Below are positions 17,906 through 26,582 of a stretch of 64,000 nucleotides of DNA, piece after piece. The notes beneath the pieces were generated by a model, which saw only the letters and a program-made list of their open reading frames with translations, was not told the origin of the DNA and made no database searches. Position 1 is the stretch's first letter, and each line of letters starts with the position of its first letter. The translations under genes and the position numbers were made by a program. This DNA is from JAMXLO01 sp963832895 (lineage in GTDB: Bacteria > Pseudomonadota > Alphaproteobacteria > Acetobacterales > Acetobacteraceae): assembly GCA_963832895.1 (NCBI GenBank), contig CAWHVQ010000024.1:124001-188000 (forward strand). The letters run 5' to 3'.

Positions 17906-19833
17906 CGCGACACCAGGAACAGGCCGACCAGAAGCACGACGCCGATCAGCATGACAAACGCATAGACGGCGAGCGAGCCGGTCTGGATCTTCACCGCCTG
18001 TTGCGAGCCATCGACCGTAAGCTCGGCGAGGCCGTTGGGAACGCCGTCGATGATCGTGGCGTCGCCAGTCTGCCACAACATGTGCGCCAGCCGAAGCGCG
18101 GGTTGTACGAAGACCGCGTCGTATAGTTCGTCGAAATACCACTTGTTCAGCAGGAACAGATAGATGCCGCGGAACGTGGTGGCCAGTTGCATCGGCAGCA
18201 GCGGAAAAGCCATGTACATGATGTAGGCCAGTGCGATGCCAGCCAGCCCTAGCACGAGAGGCGCCATCTCGGCCCATGCCGGGATGTGATCGAGCGCGGC
18301 AAGCACATGATTGTCGGGGGCATTGAAAATGCTGCCGTTCCAGAATGATTGCCAGCCTTCGCCGATCAACCATGGATCAAGCAGCTTGCCGGCGATCACG
18401 GCGCCTGTAGCGAGGACCAGCAGTGGCACGATCATCACCCATGGACTCTCATGGACGTGCTCCAGCACGTGATGGTCGGCGCGCGACTTGCCGTAGAATG
18501 TCATGATCAGCAACCGCCACGAGTAGAACGCTGTGAGGAAGGCCGCCAGCACGGTGCAGATGAAACCGTACATGCCGATACCGGTCCCGGACGCATAGGC
18601 CGCGGCGATGATCGCGTCCTTCGAATAGTAGCCGGCAAAGGGCGGGATGCCGGCGAGCGCCAGGTTGCCGATCCACATCACCGCGCAGGTCCACGGGATC
18701 AGCCGCCACAGGCCTCCCATCTTGCGCATGTCCTGCTCGTCCGACATGGCATGGATCACCGAGCCCGCGCTCAGGAACAGCAGCGCCTTGAAGAAGGCAT
18801 GGGTTATCAGGTGGAAGATCGAGACCTGAAACGCGCCGACGCCGGCAGCCGTGAACATGTAGCCGAGCTGCGAGCAGGTGGAGTACGCGATCACGCGTTT
18901 GATGTCGTTCTGCACGCAGCCGATGGTCGCGGCGAACAGGGCCGTGGTGGCTCCGATGAGGGTGACCATGCCGAGTGCGAACGGTGCGAATTCGTAGAGT
19001 GGCGACATGCGCGCGACCAGGAAGACGCCGGCGGTGACCATCGTCGCGGCGTGGATCAGCGCGGAGACCGGCGTGGGGCCTTCCATTGCGTCGGGCAGCC
19101 AGACATGCAGGCCGATCTGCGCCGACTTGCCCATCGCACCGATGAACAAGAGCACGCCGATCACTTCGAAGGCCGGGAAGGTGCGGCCGAGTACCGCATA
19201 GGTGTCCGACTGGTGCTGTGCGACGGCGGGGAAGATTGTGGCGAACTCGATTGAGCCGAATTTCAGGAACACCAGCGCGACGCCGATCGCGAATGCCAGA
19301 TCGCCGATGCGGTTGACGATGAATGCCTTGATCGCGGCGGCATTGGCGGCGGGGCGATCGTACCAGTAGCCGATCAGCAGGTACGAGCAGAGGCCGACGC
19401 CTTCCCAGCCAAAGAACAGCTGAAGCAGGTTGTCCGCCGTCACCAGCATCAGCATGGAGAAGGTGAACAGCGACAGGTAGGCGAAGAAGCGATAACGCGG
19501 GTACGCATCGTGCGCCATGTAGCCGATCGAATAGACATGGATGAGCATGGCGACGAAGGTCACCATGGCGACCATCGCCGCCGACAGCGTGTCGTAGCGC
19601 AGTGCCCAGGTGACGTGGAAACGTCCGGCCTCGACCCAGGTACCGAGAGAGACGGTGCCCAGATCGGCGTCACCGCCGACCAGTTGGAAGCAGGCGAGTG
19701 GTCCGAGGGCGGCGGCCACCAGCATGCACAGGATGGACACCGCTATGGCAGCGCGGTCTCCGATGGAACGGCCGAGCAGACCGGAGACCAAGGCGCCGAA
19801 CAGAGGCGCGAAGACCGCGACGGCGTAGATCAT
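17902..19833 (-). CDS. nuoL: NADH-quinone oxidoreductase subunit L
   Basis: This 643-residue protein is the most distal proton-pumping subunit of complex I, with the long lateral helix expected at the C-terminus. Conserved segments include YMAHDAYPRYRFFAYLSLF, FFGWEGVGLCSYLLIGYWY, QIGLHVWLPDAMEGPTPVSA and VIAYSTCSQLGYMF. GGAGGAG lies just upstream of the ATG at 19833. It is separated from nuoK by 128 bases that contain a GC-rich inverted repeat, the widest gap in the operon. Confidence 0.97.
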   Translation of the reverse strand: MIYAVAVFAPLFGALVSGLLGRSIGDRAAIAVSILCMLVAAALGPLACFQLVGGDADLGTVSLGTWVEAGRFHVTWALRYDTLSAAMVAMVTFVAMLIHVYSIGYMAHDAYPRYRFFAYLSLFTFSMLMLVTADNLLQLFFGWEGVGLCSYLLIGYWYDRPAANAAAIKAFIVNRIGDLAFAIGVALVFLKFGSIEFATIFPAVAQHQSDTYAVLGRTFPAFEVIGVLLFIGAMGKSAQIGLHVWLPDAMEGPTPVSALIHAATMVTAGVFLVARMSPLYEFAPFALGMVTLIGATTALFAATIGCVQNDIKRVIAYSTCSQLGYMFTAAGVGAFQVSIFHLITHAFFKALLFLSAGSVIHAMSDEQDMRKMGGLWRLIPWTCAVMWIGNLALAGIPPFAGYYSKDAIIAAAYASGTGIGMYGFICTVLAAFLTAFYSWRLLIMTFYGKSRADHHVLEHVHESPWVMIVPLLVLATGAVIAGKLLDPWLIGEGWQSFWNGSIFNAPDNHVLAALDHIPAWAEMAPLVLGLAGIALAYIMYMAFPLLPMQLATTFRGIYLFLLNKWYFDELYDAVFVQPALRLAHMLWQTGDATIIDGVPNGLAELTVDGSQQAVKIQTGSLAVYAFVMLIGVVLLVGLFLVSR

Positions 19834-19850
19834 AACTTACTCCTCCGCCG

Positions 19851-19929
19851 CCCCTTGCGGGTGGGGGTTGGGCGCAGGGGGCGGGAAGCGCCGCAGCCCC
19901 CCCTCCCCCCGCCCCCCTCCCGCAAGGGG
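19851..19929. repeat. GC-rich inverted repeat inside the nuo operon
   Basis: Eleven-base arms CCCCTTGCGGG (19851-19861) and CCCGCAAGGGG (19919-19929) enclose a G-rich then C-rich centre that can extend the stem. The element lies between nuoK and nuoL. It could slow transcription, protect mRNA ends or simply be a dispersed palindromic repeat. No T-run follows either arm. Confidence 0.7.
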
Positions 19930-19961
19930 AAGGGGAGGATCTGCTGCGTGACGGCCACTTG

Positions 19962-20276
19962 TCAGCCCTTCATCAGGTTCACGTCCTCAACCTGGATCGA
20001 GCCGCGGTTGCGGAAGTAGATGACAACGATCGCCAGGCCGATCGCCGCTTCGGCGGCAGCGACCGTGAGCACGAACATCGCGAACACCTGGCCTACCAGA
20101 TCGCCGAGCGCCGCCGAGAACGCCACCAGGTTCAGGTTGACCGAGAGCAGGATCAGCTCGATCGACATCAGAATGATGATGACGTTCTTACGGTTGAGGA
20201 AGATGCCGAAGATGCCCAGCACGAGCAGGATGGCGGACACCACAAGGAAGTGGCTGAGACTGACTTCAATGCCCAT
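19962..20276 (-). CDS. nuoK: NADH-quinone oxidoreductase subunit K
   Basis: NuoK is a 104-residue membrane subunit of complex I with three helices, related to MrpC. It shows the conserved buried glutamates in NVIIILMSIELILLSVNLNL and LTVAAAEAAIGLAIVV. It overlaps the end of nuoJ by eleven bases. Length and motifs are standard. Confidence 0.97.
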   Translation of the reverse strand: MGIEVSLSHFLVVSAILLVLGIFGIFLNRKNVIIILMSIELILLSVNLNLVAFSAALGDLVGQVFAMFVLTVAAAEAAIGLAIVVIYFRNRGSIQVEDVNLMKG

Positions 20277-20940
20277 GATGGGCTTCCTCGGCGGGTTCCG
20301 CTTCGGGGGCCTTCGGGCGGAATATGCCGGTCTCCTTCACACCTGCACCGACCGACACCGTGACCATCTCCAGTGTCTCGACCACTGTGCGTTGGGTCTG
20401 CGTACGGATGCTCTGGTGGCGCGAGGTCTTGCGGTCGCGCAGCGTCAACACGATTGCGCCGATCATCGCCACCAGCAGCAGCAGGCCGGCGGCCTGGAAC
20501 AGGAACACATAGTCCGTGTAGAGCAATCGCCCCAGTGCTGCTGTGTTGCTGACCTGCGCGGATGCCGGAGACAGACGCAGCGTGGCTGCATCGGGGGCGA
20601 ATTTCCAGCCGCCCAGCACCAGCGCCAGTTCGATGAACAGCACCGCACCAACCGTAGCGCCGACCGGCAGATACCGCTGGAACCCGCCACGCAATTCGGC
20701 GAAGTCGATGTCCAGCATCATCACGACGAACAGGAACAGCACTGCAACTGCGCCGACATAGACGATGAGCAGGATCATCGCCAGGAACTCAGCACCCGCG
20801 ATCAGAAACAGGGCGGCGGCGTTGAAGAACGACAGGATCAGGAACAGAACCGAATGCACCGGATTGCGCGAGCTCACCACCATTGCGGCGGAGGCTAGCA
20901 GGATCACCGAGAACACATAGAAGGCGACGGTGGCGATCAT
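20266..20940 (-). CDS. nuoJ: NADH-quinone oxidoreductase subunit J
   Basis: This 224-residue membrane subunit of complex I has five helices. The third, around LIVYVGAVAVLFLFVVMML, is the conserved pi-bulge helix that takes part in coupling. The cytoplasmic tail is acidic and proline-rich, ending EAEPAEEAHHGH. The gene overlaps nuoI by four bases and nuoK by eleven. Confidence 0.96.
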   Translation of the reverse strand: MIATVAFYVFSVILLASAAMVVSSRNPVHSVLFLILSFFNAAALFLIAGAEFLAMILLIVYVGAVAVLFLFVVMMLDIDFAELRGGFQRYLPVGATVGAVLFIELALVLGGWKFAPDAATLRLSPASAQVSNTAALGRLLYTDYVFLFQAAGLLLLVAMIGAIVLTLRDRKTSRHQSIRTQTQRTVVETLEMVTVSVGAGVKETGIFRPKAPEAEPAEEAHHGH

Positions 20941-21425
20941 CGATAGGGCGCGTCCATTTCCAGCCGGCGTGCGAGCTCAGGCTCCCAGCGGTCGCCGTTG
21001 TCCAGCAGCTTCTGCTTGTCGTAAAGCAGCTCCTCGCGCGTTTCAGCGGCGAACTCGAAGTTCGGGCCTTCGACGATGGCATCGACGGGACAGGCTTCCT
21101 CGCACAGGCCGCAGTAGATGCACTTGGTCATGTCGATGTCGTAGCGCGTGGTGCGCCGGGAGCCGTCCTCGCGCGGTTCGGCCTCGATGGTGATCGCCTG
21201 GGCGGGACAGATCGCCTCGCACAGCTTGCAGGCGATGCAGCGTTCCTCGCCATTGGGATAGCGGCGGAGCGCATGCTCGCCTTTGAAGCGCGGGCTGATC
21301 GGGCCTTTTTCGTATGGATAGTTGATTGTGGCCTTGGGCTTGAAGAAGTAACGCAATGTCAGCCCGAGCCCGGCGACGAGTTCGCCCAGCAGCATGCTGC
21401 GTGCGGTGCGGTCGAGGAAGGCCAT
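20937..21425 (-). CDS. nuoI: NADH-quinone oxidoreductase subunit I
   Basis: This 162-residue subunit binds two [4Fe-4S] clusters (N6a and N6b) on the electron path to quinone. The two ferredoxin motifs are intact: CIACKLCEAICP with cysteines 63, 66, 69 and 73, and CIYCGLCEEACP with cysteines 102, 105, 108 and 112. The N-terminal amphipathic part anchors it to the membrane arm. It overlaps nuoJ by four bases. Confidence 0.97.
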   Translation of the reverse strand: MAFLDRTARSMLLGELVAGLGLTLRYFFKPKATINYPYEKGPISPRFKGEHALRRYPNGEERCIACKLCEAICPAQAITIEAEPREDGSRRTTRYDIDMTKCIYCGLCEEACPVDAIVEGPNFEFAAETREELLYDKQKLLDNGDRWEPELARRLEMDAPYR

Positions 21426-21438
21426 TCAGCGAAGTCCT

Positions 21439-22455
21439 TCATGCATTGGGCAGCCACCCAAACAGCATCAGCGCGCCGGCGGTCAGTGTCAGCCAGATCA
21501 GCGACAGGGGAAGGAAGACCTTCCAGCCGAGACGCATGAGTTGGTCGTAGCGATAGCGCGGGAAGGTAGCGCGCACCCACAGGAACATGAACAGGCAGAA
21601 GCAGACTTTCAGGATGAACCAGATGGGCCCGGGTATCCAGGTGAACGGCACCACGCCGAACGGCGCCAGCCAGCCGCCCAGAAACAGGATGGTGGTCATC
21701 GCGCTCATCAGGATCATGTTGGCGTATTCGCCGAGGAAGAACAGCGCGAAGGCCATGGCGCTGTATTCGACGAAGAAGCCGGCAACGATTTCGCTCTCGC
21801 CTTCCGGCAGATCGAACGGCGAGCGGTTGGTTTCCGCCAGGCACGAGATGAAGAACACGATGAACATCGGGAACAGCGGCAGGCAGAACCACACCTTGTG
21901 CTGTGCCAGCACGATGTCGGTTAGGTTCAGGCTGCCGACGCAGAGCAGCACCGAGACCATGACAAAGCCCATCGAGACTTCGTAGCTCACCATCTGCGCC
22001 GCGCTGCGCATCGCGCCCAGAAAGGCATATTTCGAATTGGATGCCCAGCCGGCGATGATGATGCCGTAGACGCCAAGCGAGCTGATCGCGAACAGATAGA
22101 GAATGCCGACGTTGATGTCGGCGATCGCCCAGCCTTCATTCACCGGGATCACCGCCCAGGCGATCATTGCGAGGCTGAAGGTCAGCATCGGCGCCATGAG
22201 AAACAGCAACCGGTTGGAGCCGGCCGGGATGATCGTCTCCTTCATGATCATCTTCAGCGCATCGGCAAACGGCTGCAGCAACCCGAACGGGCCGACCACG
22301 TTCGGTCCCTTGCGGAGCTGCATCGCGGCCAGGACCTTGCGTTCGGCATAGGTCAGATACGCGACGGCGATCAGCAGTGGCACCAGCAGCGCGAGCAACT
22401 CGGCGAAAGTCAGGATGACCAGGCCAATGTCGGTGTCGTAAAAGAAAGACCGCAT
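21439..22455 (-). CDS. nuoH: NADH-quinone oxidoreductase subunit H
   Basis: This 338-residue membrane subunit forms the quinone chamber with NuoB and NuoD. The start at 22455 (MRSFFYDTDIGLVILTFAEL) is chosen because it lies directly after nuoG with four bases between them; the open frame further upstream is inside nuoG. Conserved segments include YLTYAERKVLAAMQLRKGPN, KETIIPAGSNRLLF and FISCLAETNRSPFDLPEGES with its acidic loop. Eight helices are expected. Confidence 0.97.
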   Translation of the reverse strand: MRSFFYDTDIGLVILTFAELLALLVPLLIAVAYLTYAERKVLAAMQLRKGPNVVGPFGLLQPFADALKMIMKETIIPAGSNRLLFLMAPMLTFSLAMIAWAVIPVNEGWAIADINVGILYLFAISSLGVYGIIIAGWASNSKYAFLGAMRSAAQMVSYEVSMGFVMVSVLLCVGSLNLTDIVLAQHKVWFCLPLFPMFIVFFISCLAETNRSPFDLPEGESEIVAGFFVEYSAMAFALFFLGEYANMILMSAMTTILFLGGWLAPFGVVPFTWIPGPIWFILKVCFCLFMFLWVRATFPRYRYDQLMRLGWKVFLPLSLIWLTLTAGALMLFGWLPNA

Positions 22456-22459
22456 TGCG

Positions 22460-24523
22460 CTACTCCGCAGCCGCGACCAGCGGCGTGGCGGCGAAAGTGG
22501 CCGTGCAGGACGCCATCGTTGGGCTGGCGCGGCTGATCGGATCGGTCTGGTAGTAGTTGGCGATCGCCGGTACGAAGGCAGCATCGGACAGCGCGGCGGG
22601 ATCGCCGGCGGGGCCACCCTGATCGGAGCAGCCGAAGCGTGGCAGGAAGCCGATGCGGCCGAACACCGGATTTACCTGCTCGAGCCGGGCGCGCAGTGCG
22701 TCGAGCGTGTCGTATGGCAATTTGTGGCCGACCATTTCACTGAACGCGCGCACGATCTTCCAGTCCTCGCGAGCCTCGCCGGGCGGATAGACGGCGAGCA
22801 AGCCACGCTGAACGCGGCCTTCGGTGTTGACGTAGGTGCCGGACTTTTCCGTGTAGGCAGCGCCGGGCAGTATGACGTCGGCACGCGCAGCGCCGGCATC
22901 GCCATGATGCCCCTGATACACAACAAACGTATTGGCGCCGATGCGTGCGGTGTCGAGTTCGTCGGCGCCGAGCAGCCACAGAACATCGACGCCGCCATCC
23001 AGCATCTGTGCCAGCGACCTACCGTTGGCACCGGGCACAAATCCCAGATCAAGCGCGCCGATACGCGCGGCGGCCGTGTGCAGCACGTTGAAGCCGTGCC
23101 ACTCGGGCGCGAGCGCACCCACCGATGCCGCCAACCGCCACGACGCGGCGAGCACCGCCGACCCATCAGGGCGTGCCAACGCGGCCTGACCGACGATGAT
23201 GATTGGCTTCCTGGCTTCACGCAGCGCCTTGGTGAAGTCATGTGAACCATCATGGAGTGCGGTCAGCACGCTGGGCGCCGCGCCAAGTTCCTGCACCCGG
23301 TACGTCAGATCCGTCTCGCTGCCGATCAGGCCGATGGGAATGCCGCCGGCCAGCCACCGCTTGCGGATGCGCGCGTTCAGCACCGGCGCTTCGCGACGTG
23401 GATTTGTGCCGATCAGCAGGATTGCGTCAGCGTCCTCGATGCCGGCGATCGAGGTATTGAACGTGTAGAAGTCGCGGCGTGTCGCATCGAGGCGCGCACC
23501 ATCCTGGCGGCAATCAAGGTTGGCCGAGCCGAGGGCCGTCATGAGGTCCTTGAGCGCCAACATGCTTTCGACGTCGCACAGGTCGCCCGCGATCGCACCG
23601 ATGCGATCTCCGCTCACACCATGCAGCCTCTCGGCGATCGCAGAAAAAGCCTCGGACCAGCTCGCCTCGATCAGTTTGCCGTCGCGCCGCACCCATGGCC
23701 GATCCAGCCGCCGCCGCCGCAGGCCATCGAGCGCGAAACGCGATTTGTCACCGAGCCACTCTTCGTTCACGTCCTCGTTCAGTCGCGGCAGAATACGCAG
23801 CACTTCCGGACCGCGCGCATCGATGCGGATGTTGGTGCCGACCGCGTCAAGCACGTCGATGCTGTCAACCTTCGACAATTCCCATGGCCGCGCGACGAAC
23901 GCATAGGGTTTCGAGGTCAGCGCGCCGACCGGGCAGAGATCGATGATGTTGCCGGAGAGCTCGGAACCCAGCGCCTTCTCGACATAGGTGCCGACCTCCA
24001 TGTGCTCGCCGCGCGCGGTGGCACCGAGGTCGGGCACACCGGCGGTCTCGGTGATGAAGCGGATGCAGCGCGTGCAGTGGATACAGCGCGTCATCACCGT
24101 CTTCACCAGGGGGCCAAGGTTCTTGTCGGTCACAGCGCGCTTGTTCTCGGCATAGCGCGAGTGATCCATGCCGTAGCCCATGGCCTGGTCCTGCAGATCG
24201 CACTCGCCGCCCTGATCGCAGATCGGGCAGTCAAGTGGATGATTGATCAGCAGGAATTCCATCACGCCGCGGCGGCCGTTGCGGACCATCGGTGAATCGG
24301 TGTGGACCACCATGCCATCAGCGACCGGATAGGTGCAGGACGAGATCGGCTTCGGTGGCGTCTTCTCGATCTCGACCAGGCACATGCGGCAGTTGCCGGC
24401 GATCGACAGGCGTTCGTGATAGCAGAAGCGGGGGATTTCCTTGCCCGCGGCCTCACAGGCCTGCAGGACGGATGAGCCGTTGGGGACTTCGACCTCGATG
24501 CCGTCGACGGTGACCTTGGCCAT
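22460..24523 (-). CDS. nuoG: NADH-quinone oxidoreductase subunit G
   Basis: This 687-residue large iron-sulfur subunit of the peripheral arm begins MAKVTVDGIEVEVPNGSSVL. It has a plant-type [2Fe-2S] domain (N1b) with CYHERLSIAGNCRMC, a His-Cys3 cluster site in HPLDCPICDQGGECD, and [4Fe-4S] ligands in RCIHCTRCIRF with a later CPVGALTSKPY. The rest is a molybdopterin-oxidoreductase-like domain without cofactor. Length is standard. AAGGATG precedes the start. Confidence 0.96.
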   Translation of the reverse strand: MAKVTVDGIEVEVPNGSSVLQACEAAGKEIPRFCYHERLSIAGNCRMCLVEIEKTPPKPISSCTYPVADGMVVHTDSPMVRNGRRGVMEFLLINHPLDCPICDQGGECDLQDQAMGYGMDHSRYAENKRAVTDKNLGPLVKTVMTRCIHCTRCIRFITETAGVPDLGATARGEHMEVGTYVEKALGSELSGNIIDLCPVGALTSKPYAFVARPWELSKVDSIDVLDAVGTNIRIDARGPEVLRILPRLNEDVNEEWLGDKSRFALDGLRRRRLDRPWVRRDGKLIEASWSEAFSAIAERLHGVSGDRIGAIAGDLCDVESMLALKDLMTALGSANLDCRQDGARLDATRRDFYTFNTSIAGIEDADAILLIGTNPRREAPVLNARIRKRWLAGGIPIGLIGSETDLTYRVQELGAAPSVLTALHDGSHDFTKALREARKPIIIVGQAALARPDGSAVLAASWRLAASVGALAPEWHGFNVLHTAAARIGALDLGFVPGANGRSLAQMLDGGVDVLWLLGADELDTARIGANTFVVYQGHHGDAGAARADVILPGAAYTEKSGTYVNTEGRVQRGLLAVYPPGEAREDWKIVRAFSEMVGHKLPYDTLDALRARLEQVNPVFGRIGFLPRFGCSDQGGPAGDPAALSDAAFVPAIANYYQTDPISRASPTMASCTATFAATPLVAAAE

Positions 24524-24545
24524 TATGCATACATCCTTGGCCGTG

Positions 24546-24640
24546 ACGTCATGGCGGGTGACGGGCGGCCATCAACGACTTTCCAGCGTGCCGGTGACAA
24601 AGACGTGGATGGCCGGCCTTCGCCGGCCATGACGTTAAGG
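24546..24640. repeat. REP-like palindromic element between nuoF and nuoG
   Basis: A perfect hairpin with nine-base arms, ATGGCCGGC and GCCGGCCAT, lies at 24609-24630 with a four-base loop. A related degenerate inverted pair, CGTCATGGC with GGCCATCAACG, lies upstream at 24548-24577. The whole 121-base gap between nuoF and nuoG consists of this element, which resembles the short palindromic intergenic repeats common in alphaproteobacteria. Any effect on operon expression is inference. Confidence 0.65.
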
Positions 24641-24644
24641 GCTG

Positions 24645-25937
24645 TCATTCCGCCGCCATCCGCATCGGCGTGCGCGCCTTGTAGGCCGCGATGCGCTGCT
24701 CCATGACCGGGCGGAAGTGCCGGATCAGTCCCTGGATCGGCCATGCCGCAGCGTCGCCGAGTGCGCAGATCGTGTGACCCTCGATCTGGCGCGTCACCTG
24801 CTCAAGCGTATCGATCTCCGGGGGCTCCGCCCTGCCCTCCACCATGCGTGTCATGACGCGCCACATCCACCCGGTGCCCTCACGGCATGGCGTGCACTGG
24901 CCGCAGCTTTCGTGCATATAGAACTTCGACAGTCGCGCGATCGCCTTGATGATGTCGGTGGACTTGTCCATCACGATTACCGCCGCGGTGCCAAGCCCGC
25001 TCTTCGCGTCACGCAGCGAGTCGAAGTCCATCAACACGTCGTCGCAGATGCTCTTCGGGATCACCGGCACCGAGGCGCCACCGGGGATCACCGCAAGCAG
25101 ATTATCCCACCCGCCACGCACGCCGCCGGCATATCTGTCGATCAATTCGTGCAATGGAATGCCAAGCTCTTCCTCGACATTGCACGGCTTGTTCACGTGG
25201 CCGGAGATGCAGAACACCTTCGGGCCCGAGTTCTTCGGCCGCCCGAGCGAATTGAACCATGCCGCACCACGCCGCATGATCGTCGGCGCCACCGCGATGC
25301 TCTCGACGTTGTTCACTGTCGATGGGCAACCATACAGCCCGACCGCCGCTGGAAATGGCGGCTTCAGCCGAGGGAGACCCTTCTTGCCCTCCAGACTTTC
25401 CAGCAGGCCAGTTTCCTCGCCGCAAATATAGGCGCCCGCGCCACGGTGCAGGAACACGTCGAACGCATAGCCGGACCCGCACGCGTTCTTGCCGATCAGC
25501 CCCGCCGCGTATGCTTCGTCGATCGCTGCCTGCAGCACCTTCGCTTCGTTGGCAAATTCGCCGCGGATGTAGATGTACGCAGCGCACGCCCCCATCGCGA
25601 AGCCGGCAACCAGGCAGCCTTCGACCAGCTTGTGCGGATCGTGGCGAATGATGTCGCGGTCCTTGCAGGTGCCTGGCTCGCTTTCGTCGGCGTTCACGAT
25701 CAGATAGCAGGGTCGGTCGGACTGCTTCGGCATGAAGGACCACTTCAGCCCGGTCGGAAACCCGGCGCCGCCGCGGCCGCGCAGACCGGACGCCTTCACC
25801 TCCTCGATGATGACGTCGCGTCCCTTTTCCAGGATCGCCTTGGTATTGTCCCAATCGCCGCGGGCACGTGCGCCCTGCAGGAGCGGATCATGCAGACCGT
25901 AGAGGTTGGTGAAGATGCGGTCCTTGTCCTGCAACAT
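24645..25937 (-). CDS. nuoF: NADH-quinone oxidoreductase subunit F
   Basis: This 430-residue subunit oxidises NADH with FMN and passes electrons to a [4Fe-4S] cluster (N3). The NADH/FMN loop GRGGAGFPTGLKWSFMP starts at residue 54, and the cluster ligands lie in ESCGQCTPCREG at about residues 344-355. The start at 25937 (MLQDKDRIFTNLYG) follows nuoE by four bases. An in-frame start at 25955 would overlap nuoE. Confidence 0.97.
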   Translation of the reverse strand: MLQDKDRIFTNLYGLHDPLLQGARARGDWDNTKAILEKGRDVIIEEVKASGLRGRGGAGFPTGLKWSFMPKQSDRPCYLIVNADESEPGTCKDRDIIRHDPHKLVEGCLVAGFAMGACAAYIYIRGEFANEAKVLQAAIDEAYAAGLIGKNACGSGYAFDVFLHRGAGAYICGEETGLLESLEGKKGLPRLKPPFPAAVGLYGCPSTVNNVESIAVAPTIMRRGAAWFNSLGRPKNSGPKVFCISGHVNKPCNVEEELGIPLHELIDRYAGGVRGGWDNLLAVIPGGASVPVIPKSICDDVLMDFDSLRDAKSGLGTAAVIVMDKSTDIIKAIARLSKFYMHESCGQCTPCREGTGWMWRVMTRMVEGRAEPPEIDTLEQVTRQIEGHTICALGDAAAWPIQGLIRHFRPVMEQRIAAYKARTPMRMAAE

Positions 25938-25941
25938 CGCC

Positions 25942-26580
25942 TCAGCTCTCCGCACCGAAGTGCAATGTCGTCAACGTCGTCGGTCCACCTTCTGGCGCGG
26001 ATGTCTGACGGCCCTTTACCGATCCCGGCTTCGGTGGGGTGTCACGGCGCAACGCCTCCAGCAACTGCTTGGTACTTTCAGCGTCCAGGTCCTCGTAGAA
26101 GTCGTCGTTGACCTGAATGATCGGCGCATTGACGCAGCCGCCGACGCATTCCACCTCGGTCATGGTGAATTCACCGTCCGCGCTCGTCTCCCCCCACCCC
26201 TGGATGCCGGTTTCCGCGCGGCACGCCGCAACCACGTCGTCCGAGCCGCGCAGCCAGCACGGCGTGGTGGTGCAGACCTGGAGATGCCATTTGCCGATCG
26301 GCCGCAGGTTGAACATGAAATAGAACGTGGCAACCTCATAGACGCGGATCGGCGCCATATCGAGCCGTCGCGCCACCTCGTCCATGCCCACAGTCGGCAC
26401 CCAGGCGCTGTCGGTCTGCCGCTTCATCTGGTCCTGCACCAGATAGAGCATTGGCAGCACGGCACTCGCCTGCTTTCCCGGCGGATACTTCGCCAGGATC
26501 GGTGGAATTGCTGCCTCGCTCTCCGCATCGAACAGGAAGTGCTCCGGCTGAACGAAGCCGGTGTCGTTGTTCTCAGCCAT
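25942..26580 (-). CDS. nuoE: NADH-quinone oxidoreductase subunit E
   Basis: This 212-residue thioredoxin-fold subunit holds the [2Fe-2S] cluster N1a; the ligands are cysteines 103, 108, 145 and 149, in CTTTPC and ECVGGC. The C-terminal 40 residues after the fold are charged and proline-rich, a common extension in alphaproteobacteria. It sits two bases after nuoD and four bases before nuoF. Confidence 0.96.
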   Translation of the reverse strand: MAENNDTGFVQPEHFLFDAESEAAIPPILAKYPPGKQASAVLPMLYLVQDQMKRQTDSAWVPTVGMDEVARRLDMAPIRVYEVATFYFMFNLRPIGKWHLQVCTTTPCWLRGSDDVVAACRAETGIQGWGETSADGEFTMTEVECVGGCVNAPIIQVNDDFYEDLDAESTKQLLEALRRDTPPKPGSVKGRQTSAPEGGPTTLTTLHFGAES

Positions 26581-26582
26581 GT

